A DNA stretch of 64,000 nt from Microthyrium microscopicum (taxonomy: Eukaryota; Ascomycota; Dothideomycetes; Microthyriales; Microthyriaceae). Every line of letters begins with the position of its first letter. Position 1 is the first letter of the stretch. Where the stretch lies: positions 2,772,507 through 2,836,506 of the forward strand of contig MU004232.1 in NCBI GenBank assembly GCA_010405405.1, read 5' to 3'. Below the pieces are notes generated by a model that worked only from the letters and a program-made list of their open reading frames with translations, ran no database searches and was not told where the DNA came from. Below, one piece after another: positions 25,986-36,952 of this stretch. A program made the position numbers and the translations under genes.

Positions 25986-27615
25986 AATGAGCGAGTGACT
26001 GTATAAAGGCCCCAAAGGGGTAGCGAAAGAAAGATATTAGCTATATCGAGGTTGAACGAGTGACCTAGGGAAAGAAAGGAAGCGCAAAGTCAGGCATCGC
26101 GAGATGTTTATGGAATATTGAAGTTAGCCCCTTGTCAAGAAACAGCTCTACTGATTCTGACACGCGTGGCCAATCAAGCTAACCTACTTTTTTATGTTCA
26201 AGCTAGTCAAGACATTGATCAGCCACGGCGCTGGACCAGGCGTGGCAGAAGCTTGTTGGCGTTAGTGCTCTCCAGGAAAGGGATTCGAGAACCATTTCCT
26301 GGTAAAAGCCCAAGAACATGTCTGTCTCCCTGCCGAGAATTAGGCCAAATTATAAATATCAATAGACCCACCTGCCGAGACAGGTTTCTTTACAATGGCT
26401 GCGAATGATTCAAGCAGTGGAGATGTTGTTGTTGTACGACTATGGTACTGATTTCGAAATCTGATAAGGATCTGCGCTTTTCCAGATCTAGATCTACAGA
26501 GCCGCAAAGCACCACAACTAGGGGTACAACTGACGTTCTGTCATCCAATTTTCCATTCTGAACTTGGAACAGATCTTGCATCCCAGCTTCTTACAACTAT
26601 GAAAGCCATTTGATTAGCAGTGGATACATGCAGCTGTGCATTTCTGCGGCGCGAGTTATTCCTTCATCACAGCAACGAGGAACGACTCGATAAAACGCAG
26701 CAGGGGAAAAATAGAAAGTGAGCCATGCAGACGCCGAGAGTGTGCTGCCGATTGATCGTTCTCGGCGGCTACGACGCAAATTACTTCGCTTGAATATGAC
26801 CAAAAGAAAAGTAATGGCAATAACAAATAATAAATCGATATCTTGATCGAACGAGGGTGGGTATTTCGCTAGAGCCCAGGAGCGGCGCGAGGAGAGCTTA
26901 GTGACAGCTGTAATTGTACGGTCAGACTCAGACGAAGAGCTTCAGCAGTACTCCAGCAGTCCAATGATGCTCACTGCTTCTGCATCTGGATGGTGAAGCA
27001 CTGAAGTTGGAATGGCGTTCGCAGGGCTGTGTGGACTGGACAAAGCTCAGCGAGAAAAAGCAAAAATGCATGCAGAGTTGCCCCTGCGTCTGGAAGCACT
27101 AGCGCAGGTGGCGGCGTTGGCGTTCAACTTTATTGCGACAAATCTTAACATCATTGGTGATTCTGTCGCTGCCCACGCTCCTGGCTCCACGTCAATCATC
27201 ACATCGAGCTTTGCCATGCGAAGCCACGAAAAGGGCCTGTTATGTCGAGAGTCTAGACCGCATGACTCTTGGCGGTGGGTCGCGAAGCCAGACGCGTCGT
27301 ACAGTTGGAGACTCGGAGGTGCGCGATACAAGAGCCACATCTTTTCCCGACTTGTGACAAACATTCTCGTGGCTACCTAATTGAACGCCCAGAGCGAGCA
27401 CTTCCGATTGAGTCCGGAAGCACATCTCAAGAAAGCAATCTCAGCTGAGCAACTTATTCATAACCTTCTTTCCACTCCTCGGGGAGAGTTGGTGTTTCAT
27501 TTTCCAACCATTGATTCTTATGTTGAAGCTATTCGCACCATAGGCTCTAGTAGTTTCACATGTTTTGCATGTTATGTTGTCTCATTCATTACTCTTACAC
27601 ATACCTCACGCTAAC
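25986..27615. other. Intergenic, no supported gene
   Basis: Normal base composition. Several short overlapping frames at 27012-27425 on both strands lack any family motif and look like chance. It contains the divergent upstream flank of the mucin gene and the 3' flank of the AA9 gene. Confidence 0.5.
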
Positions 27616-28807
27616 CTACAGACCCAAAGAAGGATTACTTCCTCCGATATCCTCCTTGCATGGTTTCGCACTTGTACATGCTTCTGTTAGATTTCGATTT
27701 GGACCATCTTCCCAGCCCTTCGTCGCATCCAGGTTTCTCTTGAATGTTTGTCCATCCCATTTCCAGGCTTGAACATACATATTATTGAAGTATTTGATAT
27801 CTTCTACAAGATTTCCAACAGGCATGACAACCTCATATGGCACTTCTGGTAGCACCGGTGCTGGCCCTGAAGCTTTGTACAAAGGTGGACCTGGTATGGG
27901 GTATGGTGTAATGTTGCGGTAGATATCGAAGTAGATACCTGGATCGCCGGGCTTATATCCTCCAGGAAACTTCACTCCACTCGGTTGAGCATTACCGTTT
28001 CCTTTCACTTCAATGTTGAAGCAAGAGATGAAATGCTACAAGATTCTGTTAGCCATATCCCTTGTTGGGCCCAGTTGACGGAGTTTCTTCGACTTACTTG
28101 GGCACCCTTTGTCTTAGCGGCGGCATCGTAATATCGACTATCCTGAGTGGCAAAGTGAAGAGTAATCAACTCGTGGCGTACAATATATTTGCCTGGCTTG
28201 ATATCGTGGGGAATAGTGGTCGCTGTCACATTGTCGTTCGATGTGAGTACGTCTGTCGCCCATGTCACATTGTCGGGCAACAATCCGAGTTCCCAGATTT
28301 TGACAAATTCGACGTTGTTGATGTCGACTTTATCCAAGTCACCCTCATATTTGCCCAAGTATGTCATCATTGGCCCCTTGTGCGTTATAGGCCAAGTGCT
28401 CCATCCGAATGTTATGTTGCTACCAGCTCTAGCCGGTGCTGAAAGCCCAGCGCGAATCGGATTTGATCCGCATGCAATGTCTTCTTTCAGAACATTGTCT
28501 GGTGCATATCGTGGATGGTTCTTGTATGATTGTCCAAAGGCAATACGCTTCACACCCGACTGGCCATCGACATGACTGAACAGATGTTGTTAGTGTCATG
28601 ATATAGATCCGATATAATAGCAGATATATCTACATACGGGTTAAATCCTGGGTACCTGGAATTAGAGTCAACTGAAGTTCTTGGCAACTCCTAGCCCGGC
28701 CGATTCGGCGAAACTCACAGTTTGTTGTCAACTCCAATCCACTTAACGTAACCATGCCCCAGCACGGATGTCACAAGTGACAGGACGATGAAAGCATTCA
28801 ACACCAT
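27616..28807 (-). CDS. AA9 lytic polysaccharide monooxygenase with Phe at the axial copper position
   Basis: Four exons on the minus strand, 28719-28807, 28638-28655 (an 18-nt microexon), 28098-28575 and 27616-28035, with introns of 62-63 nt, encode 334 residues. AA9 enzymes use copper to cleave cellulose or related glucans oxidatively outside the cell. A 17-residue signal peptide ends before His18, which becomes the N-terminal copper ligand of the histidine brace (HGYVKWIGVDNK). The second ligand is His101 in THKGP. The second-shell His (LHFA) and Gln (GAQ) are present, as are the Cys pair 71/200 and the YPIPGPPLY loop. The usual axial tyrosine of the family, in GAQxYxxC, is replaced by Phe197 (GAQHFISC). 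There is no CBM1 module; the catalytic domain is followed by a tail of about 90 residues. The microexon model restores KLYPGFNPHVDG, which supports it. Confidence 0.92.
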
Positions 28808-29362
28808 TGTTGCAATGATTTTCCTCCGAAACTACGATTGCTGGTAAGGAATTGAGGTGGGGAACTCTTTTTGACCTCGTGTATTTGGGGCATGACTGGT
28901 TTTGTTCTTGCATTCGTCCGATGGTTTGCTCGGAAAGTCCCCGAAAATTAATATAACACATATTGCAGCGAAGAGGCACTACCACTGGACTTCCTCAGCC
29001 ACGAGGTTCCAAGCTAAGATCTCATATCTAAATAGGGGCTAGATTTAGCCGCGTCGATATGGTTCGGTGAGTTCTGCATGCGAGCCGCGTTGCAATAAGA
29101 TTATAGTTCGCACCTGCCAGATATCTAAAGAACTAAATTATCCCGGCAGATCTCAGGGTCATTCCTGGGTTCGCTCAAACTTATCTCATGGATCGCCATG
29201 AGACTTCGGCGGGATCCAGATCTATATCAATTGCTTGGAGGGCAGGTACCAAAGATAAGTACCGAATATATATCCTGATACCCCCTTTGACGCGGGTTTT
29301 TGGCATTGTGCTTATCGATTTCGCATAACATAGGAATCAATGAAGCAGCAACACCCAATATC
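28808..29362. other. Divergent promoter region between AA9 and fasciclin genes
   Basis: The two genes diverge from this 555-bp stretch. A TATATAT run at about 29268-29275 lies roughly 90 bp before the fasciclin start. No other feature was recognised. Confidence 0.4.
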
Positions 29363-30622
29363 ATGCATTTAACGCAATTTTTTGCTGGCATTACTCTACT
29401 TCATTGTTCATTAGCCGTTAAGATATTAGACGTGGTACGAGATGACCCGAGGCTCAGCGCGCTAGCTACGATCATAGCAGGAACTGGAGGTGGAGGAATA
29501 AATCCAGGTAATTGTTGAATTTACTGAGTATAGATGTGGCTCGTCCTAATGTAGTTCAAAGATCTTGAGCAACGATTTGGTCTGAATGGGAAAAATTTCA
29601 CCATTTTCGCCCCAGTCAACGATGTAAGTACATGGTCGCTTTGATGAATCAACATATAACTCTCCATACTTACGAAATCGGACAAGGCATTTACAAAAGG
29701 AAATCCAAGTTTTCACAAACAGCTCAAACTATCCGAGAATTACCCCCTGCTACTTTCTCTCATCCGGAGCCATATAGCAGATGGAAACATTTATCTACCA
29801 GCCCCTGGAAATCGAATTTCTGGAAACTCCGTGGAAGGCTATCCCATCGTTCTTGGAGTGGACCAACAAGGAAGCCGCACAATTGACAACAAATACTATA
29901 CTGTCAACATAACTTCCATGAGGAAGGTCGAAAATGGCCACATATACACGATAGATCGAGTTCTGGATCCATTTGTGCAATCGTTCGGCATGACAATTCC
30001 TCAAAACAAAAAGACAGACGCATTGCTTACCACTCCCCCGGGAACGCCAATCCCGTACGCTACTATGGCGGATATCGTGAGCTCTGATCCTAATCTCTCT
30101 ACGTGGCGAGGGATTATGAATGAGGTCTCTCCCAGTTTCATGAAAAGGTTGGCGGAAAAGCCAGCTAGCAGTCCAAAGTTATGCCCACCCGGGACAGCGA
30201 AGCCAAACGCCATCTTGCCTGATAATGCGGCCTTCGAGTATTTATCAAAGGAGTACCGAAAATCGCTAAAGGTATAGTCGCTCCAATTGAGCTTCTTCTT
30301 CTTCTCAAGGTTTCCATGATACTCAAGTTGAGCTCAAGCATCGTGTCAACTTGAGATATGTTGGGAAGCTGGTTCAATGATAATCTGAAAGAGAAGACTA
30401 GCTGAAACTTATGTACAGGCACCTTTCAATTTCGCAACCTCCCTCCAATTGCTAAGCTTTGGTATAACAAAGCCAACTTGCTTGGTAAGTTCGTACTTTC
30501 ATTGCAAAAGACCGAAACAACAAATTTTGGTTCTTCAGATCAGCATGACCTATGTTACTCCAGCGCAAACACTAACAATCACAGTCGTGGGAGGATATTG
30601 TCGGTATCGTAAGAGCATATAA
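29363..30622 (+). CDS. Secreted fasciclin (FAS1) domain protein
   Basis: Proposed exons are 29363-29507, 29562-29623, 29687-30271, 30419-30484 and 30539-30622, giving 313 residues. A signal peptide (about residues 1-18) is followed by a FAS1 domain from ILDVVRDDPRLSAL through NFTIFAPVNDAF to GHIYTIDRVLDPF (about 20-160). A second, weaker FAS1-like stretch begins near ADIVSSDPNLSTW, with ILPDNAAFEYL, and closes on YVTPAQTLTI. FAS1 proteins act in cell adhesion and wall association. Introns 1 and 2 must use AAG acceptors to keep the frame; an apparent TAG acceptor 7 nt upstream in intron 1 would lead to a stop. The last two exons are less certain, and the third intron (147 nt) is long for this region. 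No GPI signal is visible. Confidence 0.75.
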
Positions 30623-31299
30623 AGGGGTATGTTACCAAGTTTTTCTTTCCCACTTTGACAATGGCCGGCAGCGATGTCACAAAGAGGATCATTTCGGGTC
30701 TTGACTCTCATTGACTAGCTGAGTTACTTTATGGAAAGAACTTGACTGAAGAAACACAATCAACAGATCTCCACCCATTGCTAATACCATCATAGTACAA
30801 AATATATTCACATGATTCTGAAATGAACATGACAATTACTGAGCCAGCGAAGGGCAGCGGCGAGTTCTTCCTCAACAACGCCAAACTTACCTTCGCAAAC
30901 ATGTGCGCCGGCAATGGATGCATTTGGGTAGTGGATCGATTGATTGATCCGGTCTATCGTCAAGTTTGAGCGTGATGTCACACATATGCTCAATGATATA
31001 ATATCACTTAATGTCGCATCATAATATCTCACTACTCGAATGTGAGCATCTAATATGCCCTCTTATCCACCCGTCTCCTTTTATTCACGTCTCACATTTC
31101 AGCCCAAAACATGTCGAATGTAGCCGACGGTATACCGCCTGGACGTTTTCTATCCTTTAGCAACTCGTCGAAACCGTGATTAAGGCCTCAATCACATTGG
31201 ATGTCAAGAACCTGGATTCAGCCTAGACCAGGGATAGGTCTCTCAGAAATGATCTTCGAACGCTGTCATAAAATGTAGCAGAAGATCTTCTCGGCCAGC
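30623..31299. other. Intergenic, no supported gene
   Basis: Short frames only. This is the shared 3' side of the fasciclin gene and of the amidase remnant on the opposite strand. Confidence 0.5.
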
Positions 31300-32310
31300 T
31301 CTCGCGACCAATCATAACCCGAAGGGCCGTTTGTTGTATCTCAAAGCGCCAAGAGGAGTCACTCCAATGGGATATCCTAAGAACCGAGTTAGTTGGCATT
31401 TACTCATGGTTATCCTTGGAAAAGAACTCATCCGCAGATGCAGCGGGATGAGCCAATGCAGAGCCCGCAGGGGCAGCCAGGATATCGATGTTGTTTTCAT
31501 CAAACCACACTTTCCAAAGCTTTGATGCTTGTCTGCCTTAAATCTTTTCGAGCACAGTCAATCTCTTACCCAGGTTCGTTGTGGGCCTGAGCTTTTATCA
31601 ATTCGTCTTGGTTGTTGTGGGCTATATAGCGAGTCAGTTATAGGTTCCAAATTGCTGTATGTGATCTTACAGGCGATTAGCGCGAAATCTTTGTGCTTTT
31701 CGTTAAACTCGATGATGTATTGTAGAGATTGTATCTTGGAGTCGGTCCGATATATCAGATCTCCAGGAATGCTTAAGTGTTTAATTTCCCAAAGTAGTTC
31801 ATGGTCAGTATCTATGAGAAACATTGTATCTCTTCGAACAGATACAGCACTATTGATCGAATCAATACTTACATGCTATCGGTCCCAATGCGTTTTTGCT
31901 GTCAACTTGAGAAAGTGGGGCATTTCAAGTATGTTGACAGGATATTGGACCGCTGAAGCGAGCGCCCTGATGTGTCGAACGATTATTTTGTATTCTTCCT
32001 TCTAAGATATATCAGCAAAGAGAACTATCACAACTCTAATACCAAGCCGCTGGCGTACCATCTATCCCGTAGTGCCATCATATTGTCGACATATGCTGTT
32101 GTCGAGCTTCCATATATCTGGATCTGCAAACCCAATCTTCAGACCAGAGAAGCTATCTTGAACAACGTAACGACCTGGTTTTTCTAGCGCCAGTTCAACA
32201 AGTGGCAACAAGTCTTTTACTGACTTGGCCATTGGACCTGCAGAGTCAAAGAACATACAGATTCCCAGAATGCCGTCCATGTCACATGGCATACTGTAGG
32301 CTTTAGCGGA
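31300..32310 (-). pseudogene. Amidase-signature family remnant
   Basis: Pieces of an amidase C-terminal half are recognisable in order on the minus strand but in different frames. They include DSAGPMAKSVKDLLPLVELA and GLKIGFADPDIWK (32062-32292), VDSKNALGPIAC and FNEKHKDF (about 31650-31930), and GYPIGVTPLGALRYNKRPFG near 31312-31400, which is the usual end of fungal amidases. At least two frameshifts and several stops separate them; for example, the peptide PVNILEMPHF continues only after a frame change. The N-terminal half, including the catalytic Lys and Ser-Ser region, is absent. This is a decayed, 5'-truncated copy, not an expressed enzyme. Confidence 0.85.
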
Positions 32311-32754
32311 ATATTACATACCTACTTGACTTTGTTTTCAACGTACAATCTTACTAAATAACGGGGGTGGAACTAAAAAGCATCTAAAAGCATGGAGTAT
32401 AGATACACAAGCTCGAACCCTTTTCTCTATCGTTTTTAAGCCAGAGAACTTGACATATTAGTAAATGTATCTCCTACTCTGTGGTCTCTCATTTATTTGA
32501 GCAACCGCGCGCTTGATGTGAACTTTTCTTTGTCTATTATAGATGCCATTAACATAGTTCAATTTATTGAAATTATCTTATTGGCGCTTGCGCCAGTAAA
32601 GAAGATCTTCCCCCGGGGCTGAAAGTACTGGCAATCAAGAAGCTACCAGCGCCTAAGGGCGTAACTCGTGATCTCCTCCCAACAGACAACATCACTCTGA
32701 TCTAAAGTTTTCGTCGATTGGTTCTGGAAGGGAGTTTCTAGACGTTCGTTAATC
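32311..32754. other. Intergenic, promoter side of the pepsin-like gene
   Basis: No coding similarity was seen. The 5' half of the amidase would be expected here if it were intact, but none was recognised. Confidence 0.4.
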
Positions 32755-34675
32755 ATGATTTCACAAATAGCCGGTCTGGGGGTTTGTTTTTGTTTCTTTC
32801 TCGTTCTTCCGTCCTCAACAGGTACATCTTTGAATGCCAAAGGGAAAACATTCACCCTTCACCAAACAGCAGTCCCTAGAGCACGACCTTGGTTCGCAGC
32901 AAAATCAGTCAAGGACACGCACTTAAAGTATCAGCTCCGCGTTCCCATTGAGATAGAAAATGCGCTCAGTCAGGAGATACCACCGAATCAAACAAGCGTT
33001 TCTGCAAGACCTGGAACAAGGACAGATCAAATGTACGTCGTGAATGTTCAAGTAGGTGGGCAAAACATGACTCTGGATCTTGATACTGGCTCTTCAGATC
33101 TGTAAGTAACCCCTGATTTACTCACGAAATGACAACTGCGTTTGTCTTTCATGAGAATGCTTTCAATTTCACAATTTCGTTGAATGCTAAGACTCTGGGC
33201 TCTGGGAGTTCGATTTCTGGCTGCAGTCACCTCGTCTTTCAATAACTTTCAGGAGAATACGTAAACACGCTAAACGTAATCATTTAGATGGGTAGTTTCT
33301 TCGTTGCTCCCCAGCACGTGAGTTATGGTCTTATCATTATCATGAGTTCCGGTTGTCTGCCAAATGTCTGCTTCACAGATATGTCAGCGATGACCAGTCT
33401 CCTTAGAAGGTTTATGTTAACGTCTTTCCAGTCAAAAAGCAACTCGTCCTGCCAGTAGATTATACGATCCTAACGGGAAGACAGCAAGACGGCTGGATGG
33501 ACACTCTTTTATGATATCTTATGGAGACCAGAGCTATGCCAAGGGTCAAGTCTACCTCGATCGAGTGGCTGTTGGTGACCTGGTCGTACCAAATCAGGCT
33601 GTCGAGGTTGCTACTTCCATGGCTACGAAATTTGTAGTAGAAACTGGGCACGATGGACTATTTGGGTAAGAAAGCTTCTTTCGTTGGATTGCTATCGCTG
33701 TAGCCTGTATTCTCACTCCTCCAATACTTGGTGTCTGCTGGTTTCGGGGTCTGGAGACCAGCCAGCCGATGAACGAAACAGCTGGCATGCTTCAATCAGA
33801 TGTGCTAGCTTCCATAGACCGGGCCCGGTTAGAAGATATCTTGATTGTCGCATTTATCAATTTCAATGGGAGATATCGCAGTCGATGGGAGCCACTTATT
33901 GTGCCCACCACTTGCCAGCTCACATCGCAGCTTAACCCACGCATTGGAGATATAGCTAACGAATCCAGGTTTGCCGCCAGCGCAAAGAACTCGGTATCAC
34001 CTAAAAGTCAGTTGACATGGTTTGACAACATTCGCCCGACATTGGCACAACCAGTGTTCACATGTTCTCTCAAGCGTCATGCAGTTGGTAGTTTTGATTT
34101 TGGTTATATCGACAAGGCGAAATACAGAGGGGACATTGTTTGGTCTAATGTGAGAGGACATCGAGGTTATTGGGACTTCAATCCAACTGGTTTTGCGATT
34201 GGGGATGGTGAAGTTCATCAGGCTACCTTTGAGGCCATTGCCGATACTGGGTCATCCTTATGGTAAGAGCCCCAACCTTCTAGGTCTACCCATGCAGCTA
34301 TCAACACCATTTTGTGCCTTATAGCTTTGTACTAATCAGTGTAGGTACCTGCCAAGGACTATCGCAGACGCTTACTGGAAACAAGTGCCCGGATCGAGCT
34401 ATTCAACTGCTCAGGGTGCTTTTGTGTTCCCATGTCAAAGCAAATTGCCCGAAATGACAGTTATTGTGTCCGGGCAGCCAGTCAGAGTCCCAGGAATCAA
34501 CATGAACTACCAAACCGTCTCTGCAGGCACCTGCATGGGCGGCATTAATCGTGATTTTGGTATGCCATTTAGTATTTTTGGAGATGCTTTCCTCAAAGGT
34601 CTCTTCGTGGTTCATGAAGTGCCTCTGAAAGGACAAAGTAGGATAGGATTTGCGGCACAAGCACGGAGCGATTAA
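32755..34675 (+). CDS. Pepsin-like aspartic protease (family A1)
   Basis: Five exons, 32755-33101, 33288-33317, 33432-33665, 33969-34262 and 34345-34675, encode 411 residues. The N-terminal signal peptide is followed by a propeptide of about 70 residues with basic residues. The catalytic aspartates are Asp110 in LDTGSSDLW, whose codons are split by the first intron, and Asp296 in ADTGSSLW. The flap tyrosine is Tyr156 in ISYGDQSYAKG. This is the penicillopepsin type, normally a secreted acid endopeptidase. Every junction restores a family motif (SSDLWVV, HDGLFGFA, SSLWYLPR), so the model is well supported. The introns are unusually long for the window: 186, 114, 303 and 82 nt. The GLFGFA junction replaces the more common GLLGLAF. 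The C-terminus ends without a GPI signal. Confidence 0.9.
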
Positions 34676-35454
34676 GCATCTGAATATGTCCGCTCATCCA
34701 ACTCTAATAGGGCACATTCACCACCTACAGTATGGTGACAACGATGGAGTTGTGGTATCATCGAGGTCGTCTGTGATAAAGAGTTATAGAGGCACGGAAA
34801 CTAGACGATCAAGATATTTAGATAATGCCATTGATTTAAACAATGTGGGATTTCATAACGTTCAATGACATACTTAACTGTTTTCAGCTGGAAGGATGAA
34901 TTGACAAATATCACGCTTAAATAAGGTAATTATACTAGATCTATGTGTTTGGGACGTATGCAAACATTGAAAGTTATTGATATAGCACAACAAAAATTAC
35001 TTGTTCAAAAGGCAGTTGTTACTTAACGACCATTTGAGGTATCTAATTTGAGATGTCATGTCCTGGGCGGATTAAATCCTAAATACCTACCTACTCGGAG
35101 TGCACCACAAGCTTTCATCTTTAAATTGTGCCTAGGGGCCTTTTGACTAAGTCACTTGCTGCTTCTTGCTGCTTCCCTGCACAAAATGAATGGGTAGAGT
35201 ATGTATCTGAAAGGCTCTGAATGCGTATGATTTAGTCATCCAACAGGCTGGCAGTATGCAAGGCGCGCTCCAATCAGCCTCATTTGATTCCAGACGCTAC
35301 GCTCGTTGGTCGTGTGCTTTGTTTGCCTTGAAGGATGTTCTGAGTCGAAAGTTTCATCGAGTACAATGAGAAACATAGCACCTTTTGCTTAAGAGCGTTG
35401 GTGGCATCCATCAGAGTTGATGGGAGATCGCCATTTAGTTTGGCACGCGATTGG
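34676..35454. other. Intergenic with repeat copy
   Basis: This is the convergent 3' region between the protease and the GH30 gene. It contains copy B of the dispersed repeat at its right end and no supported gene. Confidence 0.5.
35357..35453. repeat. Degenerate dispersed repeat, copy B
   Basis: It aligns by eye along its full length with 21658-21754, roughly three quarters identical. It contains the clearest hairpin, CCATCAGAGTTGATGG, and stops one base before the stop codon of the GH30 gene on the opposite strand. Confidence 0.55.
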
Positions 35455-36952
35455 TCATCCTAGCAGAGTCCAGGTAACCACAGATTCTTTGTACACTCGA
35501 CCACTCCACTGTGAACCGCTCTTGAAATTGACGGTAACATACACATCATTTTGGAACTTGTTGGTTATGACCACGGTTTTGCAGCCGTCTGGATTTACGG
35601 AAGCTACACTTTGTAAGCCCGTTCCGTCGTCGTAGGTCCAGCTGCCAGTTCCCGCGAGGATGGTTGCGCCTTTCGGGATAAATTTGGAAAACTGGCCCAT
35701 CATGTAGTAGTCGATAGCAAAGTCATAGGTTCCTGCCGAGGTATCCACAACAAAAAGTCCACGACAGCTCCCACAAGCGTCGCTATCGGCAAGATGTGGG
35801 CCATAATTTGTGTCAGATCCAAGTGTCCAAGCCATAGACCCACTAGCCCAGTTCTGCAATGGGCCCATAGTGAAGTCCGCAGCTTGTGACCAGCCAGTGT
35901 ATGGAGATGTCCAACACTCAGTCATGTACTGCTGTATTCCAGGGTGCTTGTTGTGGAAGTCGGTAAGTACGCTCCATTTATTGTTCGCGGCATAGCAGTG
36001 CCATGCGGTTGCTTGCACATAGCGTGGTGCTGCATTAACAATAGTGTCTGGGTAGTCAGGTTCATCTAGATAGCGTCAGTATATCAATTTTGACGAGATA
36101 GACCGTAAACATACCAGTGTTGTGATCATATGCCCAAATTTGTGTGGCTAGGCTAGCATTCTTCAGGGCAGGGCCAATATTCTGTTGTATCAAATTTGCT
36201 GCCTGGCTGGCAGAAATATACATTGTTGGGAATCCAGCTTTGCTGTTGAGAGGCTCATTTTGAATGGTAATAGCGTCAATGTGAGCGCCCGATTGTTCGT
36301 ATGCCTGGAGATATTTGACGAAATACTGAGCGTACTGTTTGACGTATGAAAGGTTCAAATTATTGTTCACTGTAGTGCCAGTAACCAATTTATTTAGCTT
36401 CATCCATCCAGGGGGGCTCCAGGTAGAACCGAGAATTGTTAGACCTGGATTTAAGGCTCTCATAGATTTCAGTGTAGCTGCCATGGTCCTACCACTGCCA
36501 CCAAGATTGAAGCTTGAAATCGATGCATCCACATTGCCGCCGTTGTCGTCGTAGGTGTAGACCGGATCAGAAGACAAGTCGGAGGAGGCAACCGTATGTC
36601 GCATAAGGCTGAAATTGACCCCGTCTGAAGTCATCAGCTGCTTCAATAGATTCTGTTTCTTGTCGGACGCAAGTCTGTTGAGAACAGCGACCGTGGCGTC
36701 AGTAACTGCGGCACCAAAACCTGTGACTTTCTGCTTGTAACCAGAGGTAGTATCATCGACCTGGAGTTGCCACAATGACATCCCATTTGGAGTCCCGGAG
36801 CCTTTGACTGGAGGGTCAAATTGACTGAGCTTGTATTTTGCATCTGAGGATGAGCAAAACGCCGCGGCCTGGATGTAAGTATCTGCGACTGGGCCTGCTA
36901 CTGCTACGGATATGTCAATGACTAGAGCCGTAATGAGGACAAAGCCAATCAT
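35455..36952 (-). CDS. GH30 endo-beta-1,6-glucanase
   Basis: Two exons on the minus strand, 36115-36952 and 35455-36065, with a 49-nt intron (donor GTATGT), encode 482 residues. A hydrophobic signal peptide leads into a GH30 (subfamily 3-like) TIM barrel. Landmarks are GFGAAVTDATVAVLNRL, LMRHTVASSDLSSDPVYTYDD and TWSPPGWMK. The acid/base Glu233 is in IQNEPLN and the nucleophile Glu329 is in YMTECW. The C-terminal beta domain ends in GRVYKESVVTWTLLG. The sequence resembles secreted fungal beta-1,6-glucanases such as Neurospora neg-1 and the Trichoderma enzymes, which hydrolyse beta-1,6-glucan of fungal walls. Both catalytic residues are present and the length is normal. The role could be remodelling of its own wall or attack on other fungi. 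Confidence 0.93.

Noticed and set aside
27012-27425. Overlapping frames on both strands of about 60-122 codons
   Set aside because: Mutually overlapping on opposite strands with no motif; most likely GC-driven chance frames.
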